Positions 30,101 to 42,426 of a DNA stretch of 64,000 bases are shown in pieces (position 1 is the stretch's first letter; every line of letters begins with the position of its first letter). A model generated the notes under the pieces. The model was not told where the DNA came from. It saw only the letters and a program-made list of their open reading frames with translations, and did not search any database. The stretch comes from Mycteria americana (taxonomy: Eukaryota > Chordata > Aves > Ciconiiformes > Ciconiidae). Both the position numbers and the translations under genes were made by a program. Location of the stretch: the NCBI RefSeq assembly GCF_035582795.1, contig NC_134367.1, forward strand, positions 121,918,562-121,982,561, read 5' to 3'.

Positions 30101-33100
30101 TCGAATCCTGAAGCCAAGTTCATTGTTAGCTAGCAACTATCACCTACCTAAAAAAAATTAACATCTGGGGGCTTACAAATATATTTGAATATTGATACCA
30201 GAGTATTAGTAGCATGTTAGTGCAGGATGATCACTTCTCTTTCTGGAGGAATGGAAGGGGAGAAGTGTAGAAGTAGGAGAGTTGTCTTCCCTCTAGGATG
30301 GATTTTTTAATAGAAAAGGAAAAAGAAGATCTCTTTTTCATTGAAGAGTTCATGGTATGGTTACTTACCAAATTCTGTCTTGGTGTCAGCAGATATATCA
30401 TCCTCAGCAGCTAAGAAATCTCATTTGGATTTAACCACTGATCTCGGTGCCAGCAGGAGGTGCAGACTGTGGACATTCCAGCAGGCTAACTGCTCTTACT
30501 TCAAGTCCTGCTCAAGAAGCATTTATACTTGTCTTTCCCAAGGCCACAGATGCTGTTTGCAAGGCAAGTAGGCCTACCGACAGGGACCAGCACAAGGAAA
30601 TGAATTTTGAGCCAACTCTGTTGTAATGCAAAGTTAACAGTGTGGTTTTAAGCCACAGAGACCAAGAAATTTGGTATTAGATGTTCCTTAGGATAGCTTT
30701 CGCTTGCTCCTTCTGATAACAATGCTGAGAAAGTAATACGCTGCTTTTGCAAGCATGTGCTTAGTAACTGAACCTAAACTGCATATGGCATGTCGGTGCA
30801 ACTTAAGTTAATTGCAGCTACACATTGCAGAAAGAAATTACCAAGGGAAATCTTCTCTGAAGGAAACTGTTTACACATGCCTGCATCCCCCTGGATTACA
30901 TTCCCACAGAAAGAATTGTGCTTAACCATAAAAAATACTCCACATATTAACTGGTTTGGATTGTAGCTTTTTTAAGAACCAGAAGGAATGCCACAAAATG
31001 GACGGGCCAGGGCCTTCACTGGTGTGCATTAATGTAATCTCCTGAGTTTTCAGTGGTCTGTGGACTTCTAGAGATGTTACCTCCTTGGTAAGATGGAGAT
31101 GATACCTCCTTAGCAGCACAGGGGTTTGGTCTGGTCCTCTTAAGATGATCATGTTCAGTAAAGCAGCAGTAAAGGAACATTTTTAAAACTTGTTGCTATG
31201 ACTAGAGGCATTTTACATGCTCACAGTATTCCTATGACATGGTGCCTCCCCCAAGAAAAATGTATTTTCTAGATGGCCAGTGTTGATGCAGAAGCAAAGC
31301 TTGCTCATTTTTTGATTGGTTTTCCTTCTCTGTATCCCTCCTGCAGAGTCTGTTGTGGTCCCTGGAGTCTGCCCAGATGCCGGCAGTACCAGGCTCCTAC
31401 GGTACATAGATTAAACTTAAAGATATTCTAGTCCCATGTGAGGACATAGACTGTCTCACATCCTGTTACAAGGGGACGGAGACATAGCTTCAACTTTGGA
31501 GGAAGGGCTGGGCTGAAGAAAACCCTACTTCATTAAGGCAATATCTTAATGACATTTTACACTTAATAAGTCAAATAATTGTGACCAAGGTAGCCCAGCC
31601 ATGGCTGCCTCCCTGCTCTGCCCCACAATAGATGCTCTGTTGACATTACTTCCCTGAGGACCACTGTGGAGGTAATGTGTTTGCCATCCCTGAATATTGC
31701 AATCTTTTAAGAATATAGTCTTATTTAGACTTCCTTTGTCGCTGTCCTGGCTACACTTTTGTAAGGTCATCCACAAAGTACGTGCTGTACAAGATGGAGA
31801 CCGTGCGTAGCGCTACAAATAGCTGAGCGTACCTCTGCTAATGGGAGATGAGCCTCTTTCTGAATGGCTTCTTGTTTATGGCAAACTGAGACTGACTCAC
31901 TCACCACTTTGTGAGGGTGAAGATTTTGATTAGATTTTGATTAATCCTTCTAGATTCAGGGACAGTAGGACCACCCCTAAGGCACAAGGAGTCTCTGCAG
32001 CAGAGGTACACAATCTGCCTTATTATCCTTAACGGTGCCTTGTCCGATTCCCTTCAGGACAAATTCCAAGTTGCTGTTTGGCTTTTGAATATAACTATGC
32101 ACCAAAGGTGAGAGACTCCATTATCCCTGGAGACAGGAGGGAGAATGTGATATCCTGGTGTGGGACAGGGAAAGTGAGTTTCTTTTCTTTACCCTGTAAG
32201 CTCTCTGTCAGCAATCCTGCCTCTGATGTATGTATGTGTGTGTGCTTTTATTTCTACATGAACACAAATTGCTCTGATTAGGAGGGAGGATTCTTGTATT
32301 TTTATATGCTAAGCCATTTGATTAATTACTTTAATAAAATGACAGACAGATGAACTCTGAAATTCACTGTCATCTGCTTCAGTACAATGCAGTATCACTG
32401 ATACAAAGGTATCTGCCTTCAGATAAAACCTAGTGCTTAGAGTAAACACTCCATTGAGTAAGTACTTGTGCCATGTGGGTGTGTTGATCCTTATGAACAT
32501 CTGTAACTGTTCCTCTTTTAAAGCTATGGGTTTGATCCATGTGACGCTGTATCAGCCTTTTTATTATCTACCAAGAACATGTTGTGTGCACACGTGCAAA
32601 AAAAGACCATATTGCTGTGTCTGGGGGTGTGTGACCCTCGGGTAGATATTACAGATGTTTTCTGTGTAGTGCACCCTTCAGCGTAAAACCTCTGCCTGCC
32701 TGCCCAGGGAGAAGACAGTCCTGGGGCTCAGGCTGAGATGGTTTGTTGTATTAGGAGGGTGACACAACAGAATGCTCTCTCTCTTCCCCCCCGCTCTCAT
32801 GGCAATGTATATTTGTTCTCTCTTTGTGTAGCTTCTCAATGTGAAATAAAAATCACTCCGAATAGAATATGCGTTTCCATCTTTGTTTGGAGAAGACCTA
32901 GCCTTTTAGCTGGATCAACCTTGCCTAAGCAGCTGGCAAACTCTCTGCGACTCCTTTGGAAATGCCCCTGAACGGGAGTTGTGTAACTGGGTACTCAGGT
33001 CCACTTTCCTAGGTAATGCCCTTTGCTGGCAGGCTGCTGTCACGGATTGTCAGTGTATCACTCCATTTAACCCCTTCCCCTGGAGCCCAGGGCAAGCCTA

Positions 33101-34437
33101 CATGGGGTAGTATTTCTCCAAGCCCTCTGCAGGGGTACACAGCTGTATGGGGGCCTTGAGGGAGTTCAGAATAGTAGGTATTTTTTGTCTATGTGTGCCA
33201 TAGCAGAGTACAAGGACTGACAGACAGACCTGCTGCCTATTCTGCCAAGCAGACTTTATTCCCTGGAGCGGGATTGAGGAGCAGGAGAAATCATCTAGCA
33301 AATTCTTTGCAGTAGGCAACCGGACTGGTAAGTTCAGGGTAATTTTGCATTGGATGCACACAGTCAGTCTGAGCAGTGTGCTGGTTCCAGGACTGAGGGC
33401 CTGGGTTTGCTGTCAAAGTGGTTTTGATATCGCTTTTCCATTAAAAGCTCATATGTCTCTGTAGGGTAGATTTTATCCTGAGATGCACAACACAGAATAT
33501 CACAAATCCTGAAAAAAAATCTACTCCATAAGTGTAGTTTGGTTAGTTTCAAACATTAAATTCTGGTCCCAGAACTAATAAACAAGGGTGCAAAATTTGC
33601 AAGCACCAGAAGAAAGAAGTATAATTTGAAGGACCTGCCCATGTATGACTTACAAATAGTGACTGATACTGTGTGTGACTTTTACAAAACCATCAATGTG
33701 GTGGTTTCCCAAAAGCCTCTCTGACCCCATGGTTGTGTCTTTGTCTTCTCGCCGCCTAGCTGAAAGCCCAAGGAGATACCTGGAGGAACACTAGACCAGC
33801 GAGCTAACAGAGAAGCCCTCTTGAACCTTAGCCCCTAGCCATTCAAATGTCAGCTTTGGATACAGAGATGGCTGCTGCCTAAACCAAGCAGGTTTTCTGA
33901 AATCTTCTGAGGTAAGTGGTGGTTGTCAGAGCTGTAGTGCCTTGCCATTTGAAACACATGAAGCTTTATGAGACCCGTGGAAAAACACGGAATGATTGCT
34001 TGTAATGAGAACTGAGTCAAGCCTTAGGCTGAGTCCCAGCTGACTCAGGCAAGATTTATTAGAGCTTGCCAGGCATTACTATTAACGCCAAGCAAAATGG
34101 ATAAAGTTTCTTACAATATTTCAACAAAGAGATAAAAGTTGGAAGAAGTTCTAATTAAAGTTCAATTACTTTATTTTGTTTTTCTACCACCACCTACCAG
34201 TCTGGCCACATGCTTTCCAGCTGCTTAATAATTTTGTCTTTTTTTAAGAGGAAGAGAGTTCTCAGGAAAATGCTCCCCGTTTCTTCCTTCTAAAAAGCTC
34301 TAGGCATGTGGCACACATTTGTCTAGTTCACATGAAGAAAAGCATTTAAAAATAAATTTATAACACAAACCACTGCTATTGTTGTAACTTAATATTTGCA
34401 GAGGAAATTCACTTATGGCCAAGGAGCAGATTAGTCC

Positions 34438-34453
34438 TTTTTTTTTTTTTTTT
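34438..34453. repeat. Poly-T tract, 16 bp
   Basis: Uninterrupted T16 in the SLC1A4-CEP68 intergenic region, next to AT-rich sequence. Confidence 0.85.
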
Positions 34454-35859
34454 AAATCCCTAGTTTGTCTGATTAAGATAGATATAATTATAGGGAAGTG
34501 CTTTGTGAGTTAGTTAAACGGAAGACAACACCATTTTGTTCTGCTGTGAAATGAATGGTTTGGGTCGAACAGGTTGTGTGGTACAGCTGTGCTAACAGGT
34601 CATCTTCCAAATATGTAGATTGATGTTAGCTTGTTGAAAATCAGATCTCTGCTATCTTCCCATTATGAGCATTCAAGCGGACGTACAAATATGTTGTACC
34701 TCTTGGGAGTCTCGTGAGCCGTCATGTGCATGAAAATACCTTGGCGAGTTTACAGCTAACTTGGTGTTCTTGCAAGTTCTTGCATCTTGGATGTCAGAGT
34801 TGAGCCACCGTGCTACAGAAGATACCTGTGGTTTTAGACTGGGCAAGCAGGGTAGCAGCTGGAATTTATTTCCACATTTTGAAAGTCATCCTCATGATCA
34901 TAAGGGTTGGGTTTGTCAAAATATATGCTAGGGACCAGGCAGATTACAAACTGGCTCTGAAACCGAGGACCAGAGATGCAATGTAAAGCCACTCCACAGG
35001 CTTGGGTAACTGGACTTCACCCTCTCCACAGGATAGTGATCAGCAATGCGATGTAAATTATGGTAATTACTGTGTCACCAAAACATGTACACAGTCAGGC
35101 AGATCTGGATTCTCTTCATCGTGGCGTGCTAGAGTATAATTAGATGGCAATGCCTACAGCTACTAGAGTTTGAGGGATGCCTCCAAACATTCGCAACTCA
35201 AATCTCGCAAACTGAGTAGGTTCCAACCAACAGCAGCCAAATTGTAAGATTAAGCTTCCCTAGTATTGCATCATTAATCGCCTCAAGTAATTTGACTCGC
35301 TGAGCATCCTGGAAGCACCGGGCTTTGTCCTTACAGCAGTACCATTCTTGCTGAGGTAGGAAACCAGTGTGGCCAAACTCAGTATAGATCTTACAGAAGG
35401 GCACTATGGTATTTATTTACATTTTAAGCTGATTTTACCTGCCTGCACTCGTTCTCTTACGGATTTCATTCACTCACGCTCACAAGCAATGAGACATGGT
35501 TGTTCAAGTGGTGTGGCCCCAATCACTTGTGTGCAACATACACAACAAGGGATGACGGCTCTCAAATCTTCACTAAACCTCCCAGTTTCAGGACAGTTCT
35601 TTAATAATCTTTAAGAATCGACAGGTTGTTTTATGGTGATACTTTGCTGCAGCCTCTCTTCCTGCTAGGCTGCCAGCAGAAGGAACGGGAGATGTGATAT
35701 GCTGCCATCCTCCTCTTATCAGAAAGGAGGGTCTTTCACGAACACGTTGTGTATGCTATGGTCTTATTGGTGTGCAGACCTTCTGGCCTTGATAAAACAA
35801 CATAGGCTCAAATTTTTTGCTGGGAATGGTGTCATTTGTTATGAATACAAGCTGTTCTT

Positions 35860-35871
35860 CCCCCCCCCCCC
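35860..35871. repeat. Poly-C tract, 12 bp
   Basis: Uninterrupted C12 in the intergenic region, preceded by ttctt. Confidence 0.85.
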
Positions 35872-36821
35872 GCTCTGCTATTTCTTCTGATGCTTACATA
35901 AACAGATTTTCATTCATACTAGTCCCAATATTTCTTTTACAAATCTCTGCACTGACGACTAGTTCCTGCAGATCCCAGCTCTGGCTTTGAAGAGCCTCTC
36001 GGTTCTGCTCAGGACAACATACAAATGACAAAGGGCCAAGACATCCCAGCAATTAGAATGAAAAAGCAATCTCTCACATTCCCCACTGCAAGCAGCAGTA
36101 AAATCTCACATTTAGAAAGTAAAATTAATCCCAATTATTCATTGCCCATTATAATTCACATTGATCAAAAGCTGCCACCACCTCTTGACCAGCTGGCTCC
36201 TATTTTTATTTCACAGCAATGTGTCACCTTCATCCAACAAGAGGAAAGGCGAAGCGTCTGGACCACGCCAACTCCATCCCATTCATCCCCCTCTGCACCA
36301 CGGGACCTAGAGGGCCTGGGCAGAGGTAAGGAGACGTTTTGGGGGAATATGGAAACTTGAAGCACCTGCCTTTGTGGCTGGGTCTCCTGCTGCTGGCGGC
36401 CCGGCCAGGCTGTTCGTGGTGTGATGGGCACATCGTGTGGCCAGAAAGGAGAAGTGCAATTTCGATTTGACCTTCTTGGGCTAAATCCTGCCACTCTGTC
36501 CAGCTGAGCAACCTAGTGGTAAAGAACTGAAATTGCCCAGTTGCTAGCACTGGGGTTCATTGCTCTGCACTTCAATGCTGACACTAAAATAGATGTCACT
36601 CTAGTTTTTCTTCTGTTCTTCATTAATCCTGCCTTATACGTTTCATTTGTCAGCTGCCTTGGGTGTGCTTAAGTCATATTTTTAGGTGCTTCTCCAAAAT
36701 CAGGAAGAAAAAGAAGCAGCTACCTTTTTAGGAAATATTTAGTAATAGTACAGTAGTAGCTATGAAGATCTAGAATACTGAAGTTAAGTTTGTAGGCTTT
36801 CAGTAAGTCTTCTCATCTTTA

Positions 36822-36924
36822 AGCAACCTGGTCTAGTGGGAGGTGTCCCTGCCCATGGCAGGGGGGGTTGGAACTAGATGATCTTTAAGGTCCCTTCCAA
36901 CCCAAACCATTCTATGATTCTATG
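36822..36924 (+). mobile_element. CR1 LINE, 3'-terminal fragment
   Basis: Contains the conserved end of avian CR1: agcaacctggtctagtggga, then ggtgtccctgcccatggcag, a G run, ttggaactagatgatcttta, aggtcccttccaacccaaac, and a terminal pair of attctatg units. The fragment is heavily 5'-truncated, as nearly all CR1 copies are, and keeps no coding capacity. The good match to the consensus suggests a moderately young insertion. It is the strongest evidence that the window is avian or at least sauropsid. Confidence 0.95.
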
Positions 36925-37743
36925 CTTCTCATGACTTTATAAAGAAGCTAAAGCAACATGGCTGAGTTTGAACCTGCTTATTTAGACATTACTAGAGTGA
37001 CTGTCCAGCCAAACGACTGGATTCCTCAGGGGCTTACCGTAGGTCCCGGACCATAAGTAGTTGATTAGTGACACAAATGTTGGAACAGAGAAAAATCTTC
37101 AGGACCCACCTGGAGGAGAAGGTCTGGGAACATGGAAAAGTGCAGGGCTGAAATTCATAGCAACATCAGAAAAACCGAGAGAAGGTCTGGGCAACAGAGG
37201 CTGCAAAGAATTAATCTAGATGAGAGTAATTAACTGCACTAGTACTGGTGGGAAATGGTAGATTAAGGAGCAGGATCAGGAAGTTATGGGCAGTCAGAAG
37301 CATGAGTCAAATGCCTTGCGCTGTGAATAAGGCAGATACTATACCAGGGTGTGTAAACAGGAACACAGCCTGGACTACCATACCAGTTTTGCCTAATCAT
37401 AGCCAAACCCACGCAGGAGTTTTGGACCAGGTTTAGGTGTTGAGCTTCAAAGAAACATGGCCCAAAGAGTGAGAATCAAGAAGAGAACAAGGGGAACAGT
37501 CCAAGATGTGGAAATCCTGACTTCTGGGGAAAAGAAAAGGGTTGTTAGCCTCAAGAAGAGAAGGTCCTCTCCCTGCAAACACCTTTCAGAGAAGGGTTAA
37601 GCAGAGCAAGTGCACAGTGAACAGAGTCCTGAGCAGTTTGTATGAAGATGGCTCCTGCCCAGAACCACGGGTGAGGGAGTTTGCCAGGCAGCCTGTCCTT
37701 AAGGAGCGAGGAATGCAGTGCTGTCAGGTTGCAACATAGGTAT

Positions 37744-37788
37744 TTTTATAAATCAGTGCCTGAGTGACTGATTTTATAAATCAGTGCC
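37744..37788. repeat. Direct repeat, 17 bp x 2
   Basis: The sequence ttttataaatcagtgcc occurs exactly twice (37744-37760 and 37772-37788), with an 11-bp spacer tgagtgactga. Confidence 0.85.
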
Positions 37789-39879
37789 AATTTTAACAGG
37801 AAAGGAATAATGTCAATCACTTTGATGTAGCCAACAGAAGCAAAGAACGCTTGTGGCAGCTCCTTCCCACCTCGCCTTCCTAACACTGGAAGATAGGCAG
37901 GTGTACTAATGAGTTAACATGTAATATTAACTCTCTGGCTGTCTGAGGCACAGCATCAGAAACGGAATAATTTTCCAAATGCAGGCAAATCCTCCCCACA
38001 GATAATGGCATACTGCTGGCCAAAAGATGGCAAAGTGATTACAACCAGTTTTTCTTTCCACTCCAGTACTCTATTAATATTGCTAGCAATGCTCTGGGAA
38101 CAAATAGGTCAGCTCCAAGCCCTACATTTGCTGACATCTCATCCATCCCAAACATCGGCATTGTGAGACTGAAATCTGATGCCAAAGATAGTGCAGATGC
38201 TATGCAAGAGCATATGGTGCACATCCAGGCTTCAGGTTTCATCGCAGAGTGTTAACTATCTGGCTTGTAGTGCGAGACCGTTCAAGGTAGAAAGAAATTA
38301 CAAACTGATGTGCCAAAAACTCTGGATAACAGCACATCATTGGTTATGGGCATATTAAAACTCAGGATACATACAGCTAGTGCTCCTGACGGATCTGGTT
38401 CTGTACAAAAACATGGATATTCCCAGCAAGAAGGTAGAATTTTTTGAAGGAAATGGAGTCTTCCTATCCTGGCTTCTCATATACTAAAAATGCACCACTT
38501 TCAAATCTGATCATCATAAGCAAGCTCTACTTCACATCATAGATACGGGATTACTGCTGTAGTGCTGTCATCCACAGATCGGGTGAAATAATTTGTCTTT
38601 GCTGGAGAACCTTCTTGCTGAAAAACACAAATCTGAAAGAATCCCGAGGTCTCAAATCAGCAAGAAAACATCCATCTTAGTCTTTGCCAGCCTTGAGTGA
38701 CCTTGGGTGGGACTTTGGCTGGACTTGACCCTATATTATAGATCAAATAAACTAGTTTCTCTTCAGCAAAGTTCCTAACAGAGAGGGCCAGATGTCAGCG
38801 GATGAAAACCGGTATAATTTCCCTGCAATTTTTCATTAATCTCTCCTTTAGATCACCAGTTTATTCCCCCCTTGTTTATTGACACCCTCTCAGCATGAGC
38901 CCAAGGAGAGGGGAAAGATTTTGTTGTGCTCTGGCTGTTCTTGTAGACATCCTGGCACTCGTTTGATCAGAGGCAGAACAGGACGTAAACCTTTCCTGCC
39001 GGGGCTGAGACCACAGCCGAGCGCTATTCAGCTCCGAGAACAATGTCTGGCAGCTTGCAAGTAATTTAAACCAGCTAAAAACAGCCGAGCCTGGGTATGA
39101 ATCATGACCCATCCATGCTTCAGCCTTTCGACTCGCCTGAAATCAGCACGGCCTCTACTGGCAGGCAACTGGCTCCCTGGAGAATAAGCAATGAACAACA
39201 TTTTTGAAGGACTTTTCTTTCACAAGCCTTCCTGAATTCCAGCAAAAAGCCAACTCTCAAAAGTGTGCATCTGAGGCAGGGAGACGTGCAGCCCTCCAGA
39301 AGACCTGCTGTAACATTCATCAAAGAAACCCCAAATATGCAAATATTACACAGGAACAGAGATGATGTGGGCTTTTTCTTGGCTGTGAGTTCTTCTGAGA
39401 GCGCGGTACCATGTTATACTGCAGCGTTACAGCTCTGCTTTTTTGAAGCAGCCCTGAAAAAGATACTCCCACTCTGTTCCTCTGGAGAGAAAAAGCAAGA
39501 TCCTCCAGGATGGTAAATGGGGCCAGTTCCATTGAGGTCAGTAGAATAAACCCGGGTCGTAGCAGCTGGGAATCTGGGCCATAATACACGGGGTGGCAGA
39601 GCTGGAGCACTCTGCGGAGCTGAGGAGCGTGGCCAGTGGACTGAAGCACTAGCCAGGGACTTGGGATACCTGTGTTGTTCCCCTCACCCTGCTGCCAGCC
39701 TGCTGAGTGAACCCAAGATGCCTCTTTGGTCCTTCATGGCCTAAAGCTGGCAACAATGTCATTCATAAAGTGCTTTATCAGATAACTGACCTCTAGGAAA
39801 TCTCAGCATTAGCTAAGAAATAAGTTCCAGGAGCAGATGACGCAGACAAAAACCAGAATCAGCCTATGGACTGATTCTA

Positions 39880-39909
39880 TATGGACTATGGGACTATATA
39901 GACTATGGG
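39880..39909. repeat. Short imperfect tandem array (GACTATRK)
   Basis: Successive gactatgg, gactatat and gactatgg units joined by 1-2 bp, in the intergenic region. Probably a slippage product. Confidence 0.6.
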
Positions 39910-40399
39910 AAAAGGTTTGTATTTTCTACGGGACATGGGCACGCGCCGGGATATGGCTACTCCATCCACCAAAGAAGGGTCTGGCTGGGTACAAACCCCA
40001 GAGCAGCTCGCTTCAATGCGTGGTGCAAGGACTCAACCCAGAAAGCTGCCCAAATGGCAGGGCTTGACCGGCATCTGACAACCGGCCCCTGGACACACTC
40101 TGCTGCGAGGGAGGGAGGTCTTGCACCGGGACCTCTTCCTGCCTGCTGAAGGGGCTTTGCGTTACGCTTGCAGGATGCTAAAATCCATTTGCCATCACGC
40201 TTACAGTCATCGCTCATGCAATACCATTTTTAGATGGTTTTCCACTCCAGAAAGAGCGCGGTAACGCCCAGAGAGGAGCGCAGGCTTGCCAGCGCACAGC
40301 TTAGCCCCGGGAAGGTCAATCTATAGGATAAAAGGAAACACCTAAAATTGCAGCAACCTCCTCAAGGGCACTGGGATGGGAGCGATCGATGCTGCCCCA

Positions 40400-40950
40400 C
40401 CAACAGCAGCGCCCGCCGGTCTCGGGGGGCCCCTCAAGGCCTCGGTGGCAGGCGGCTAATTTGCTCCACCCCGTACTCTGCCAAGGGCCGGGAGCGGGGG
40501 CCTGGAGCGGGGCCGGAGCGGGGCGGGCGGGAGCGGGAGCGGGAGCGGGGCGGCCTCTCCCCGGCCCAGCGCGGGGGGCGGAGTCACGGCGGCGCCGCGG
40601 GGCCCAGCGCCACGCTCCGCTCCCATTGGCTGCCGGGCCGCAAGGGCGCCCTTGTTGACGTAGCGCCCCCGCTCCCATTGGCTGGGACGCGGGCCGGGGG
40701 GCGTGGCGGCGGGGGCGGGGGCGGGGGCGGCCGCCGCTCGGTAGGTGCGGGCCGGGGCGCGGCGGCGGCGGAGCCTGGGGCCGGGGGGGGGGGGAGCCGG
40801 GAGCCGCTCCGGGCGCTGCCGTGGCCGCCCGGGGGGCCGCGCTCGGGGGTTCCGGGGGGCGGCGGGGGTGTGGGGGGGAAGCGGGCGGCTTTGGCGTTGG
40901 AAGCCCGTCCCCGTTACCCGTGGCGCGTTGCATCCGTGTCTCCAGCAGTT
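40400..40950 (+). promoter_or_regulatory. CEP68: CpG-island promoter of CEP68
   Basis: Abrupt GC- and CpG-rich island, the only large one in the window, upstream of the CEP68 coding exons. It has two inverted CCAAT boxes (attgg at 40625-40629 and 40677-40681, 52 bp apart), a TGACG half-site at 40656-40660, GGGAGC hexamers at 40528-40550 and a GGGGGC array at 40711-40730 suitable for Sp1-type factors. No TATA box was seen. This is the usual architecture of a housekeeping promoter. The direction is assigned from CEP68, as no other gene starts here. Confidence 0.85.
40690..40740 (+). other. CEP68: Possible non-coding exon 1 of CEP68 (donor at 40741)
   Basis: The sequence ccgccgctcg|gtaggtgcgg at the downstream edge of the island has a plausible splice donor, placed just after the GC boxes and CCAAT boxes. 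The coding exon at 45080 begins with an acceptor, so an upstream untranslated exon is required. The start of this exon is a guess. Confidence 0.4.
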
Positions 40951-41155
40951 CAGGGCATCCCCAGGGTGCGGTGCCTCCTCGGCTTTATTGCCTTTCTTTC
41001 GTGGGGTTTTTTGTTAATCCGCCGGTTTTTTCAGCTGCGGAAAGGCTTTTCGAGCAGAAAGCATGCAAGAAGAGGAGCAAAAAAATACCAAAACTCAGAT
41101 CTTGCAGGCCTGAAAGGCAAGAGCAGTCTGTTTTTTCCCAAAAAAAAAACAACAA

Positions 41156-41179
41156 CCCCCCCCCCCCCCCCCCCCCCCC
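41156..41179. repeat. Poly-C tract, 24 bp
   Basis: Uninterrupted C24 preceded by A9 and caacaa. It is the longest homopolymer in the window, in CEP68 intron 1 just downstream of the CpG island. It may be i-motif-prone or G-quadruplex-prone on the other strand, and its length is likely variable or misassembled. Confidence 0.85.
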
Positions 41180-42365
41180 GGCAAAAACCAGAGCTGGTGG
41201 GAGACGGAAACTCTATCAGCATCAGCTGCTCTCGTTGGTCCACCAGCCAAGTGATACCCATGGACGATGGGACGTCACTTGGGACAGAGCTCTTGTTGTC
41301 CTCTGGGTTTTGTGCAACTCTTTGGCAGGCAGCTTTCTTTTGATGACGCGAAAAAGTTCAGAGATTGCTTGTCTTGAGAGATCCCCGTGGACCTTCCCCT
41401 GTTAAAATGAATGAAACAGCCACTGCCTTCATCTGTTATCTAAAAAAAGCGGTCACGGGTGCCGTTCCTGTGCTGCCCCATGGCTGGGGAGACAATTGAG
41501 GGCTCGGGCGTAGCTGGGATTTCTGGCCGTTTTCCTGTGGTTTTAAGGCCAGTGGAAAGTCTCCGCCGTGCCTAAAGCTGTGGTCATACGTCCGTCTTCA
41601 TAGCCGTGTCAGTCCTGCCTGAGGATTTGGGCTTGCTTCTTCCCATCTTGATGTGTCACCGCCACCGGCAACCCGACCTCTGAATTTTTGCAGTTTTACT
41701 GGAAAATGGTGAGAAACCTTATTTTCTAGATGCTCTTGTAGTTGGGAGTTGCACTTAGTGGCATTAGCGTTTTCAGCCTGTTTTGAAATACAGCTTTTTG
41801 CCTGATCGTTCTGCGTACAGGATGTGTGCGACTTCCCCATATAGTTTGCATTCAAGTGTGGCTGGATGTCCAGCTCCTCCTGAAATTAATTGAAATCAGC
41901 TGCCTGAATTAGAGGCTTTTGAAAATGCAGTGAAATCTCTGGTGGCCCTTTGAATATCCTTACAAATTCTGAAATTAGCAGATTTACCCTCGCTGGTGTG
42001 TATTGGCAGGTTTCCTGGTTTCTCTTTAGCTTCTAGTCAGCTTCTGGAGATTTAACGAAGCTGTGAACCAGCACTTGCTCTTTTTTTAAAGACTGATGGC
42101 ATCATAGAAATGTATATCGCTGCGTGCTGCATCCATAAGATCAACAGATAGTCTTGAAAGTTCAGAATAGTTCAACCTTTGCACGCCTGCATAGAGTTAC
42201 AAAAATAACAGATGGGTTGTGACCTATGATTTTTTTAAAATGTTGCTTAACACATGCTTTTCAAATTTAAGGTCAAGCTTATATATGTTTTTTTTTATAG
42301 TTGTTTTTATTGGGCTGACTGACACATGACTCAAGCTACTAAATCTGATGGATTTCATGACGTTC

Positions 42366-42426
42366 AACATCACTTTGAATTTAACATCACTTTGAATTTA
42401 ATGATGTTCAACATCAGTTTGAATTT
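42366..42426. repeat. 17-bp tandem repeat, three copies
   Basis: The unit aacatcactttgaattt occurs at 42366-42382 and 42383-42399 back to back, and at 42410-42426 with one change (C>G). The first and third copies are both preceded by gaYgttc, so the larger unit is also partly duplicated. Confidence 0.85.

Larger units (their letters stand above)
27190..40400. other. Intergenic region between SLC1A4 and CEP68
   Basis: About 13 kb with no recognisable protein-coding gene, tRNA or rRNA. It contains one CR1 3' fragment (36822-36924), T16 (34438-34453), C12 (35860-35871), a 28-bp-period direct repeat (37744-37788) and a short GACTATGG/GACTATAT array near 39880-39909. It also has one exon-like segment with good splice sites (33760-33911). 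ORFs here are short and without homology. Regulatory elements for either gene may exist but cannot be recognised from a single sequence. Confidence 0.7.

Noticed and set aside
36025-36360. 111-codon ORF in the intergenic region
   Set aside because: No homology, overlapping ORFs of similar length on the opposite strand, and no splice or promoter context.
40348-41343. 331-codon ORF across the CEP68 CpG island, with overlapping long ORFs on both strands (205 aa reverse, 194 aa forward)
   Set aside because: Stop codons are rare in GC-rich DNA. The translations are Gly/Arg/Pro/Ala low-complexity, pass through G and C homopolymers, and match no family.
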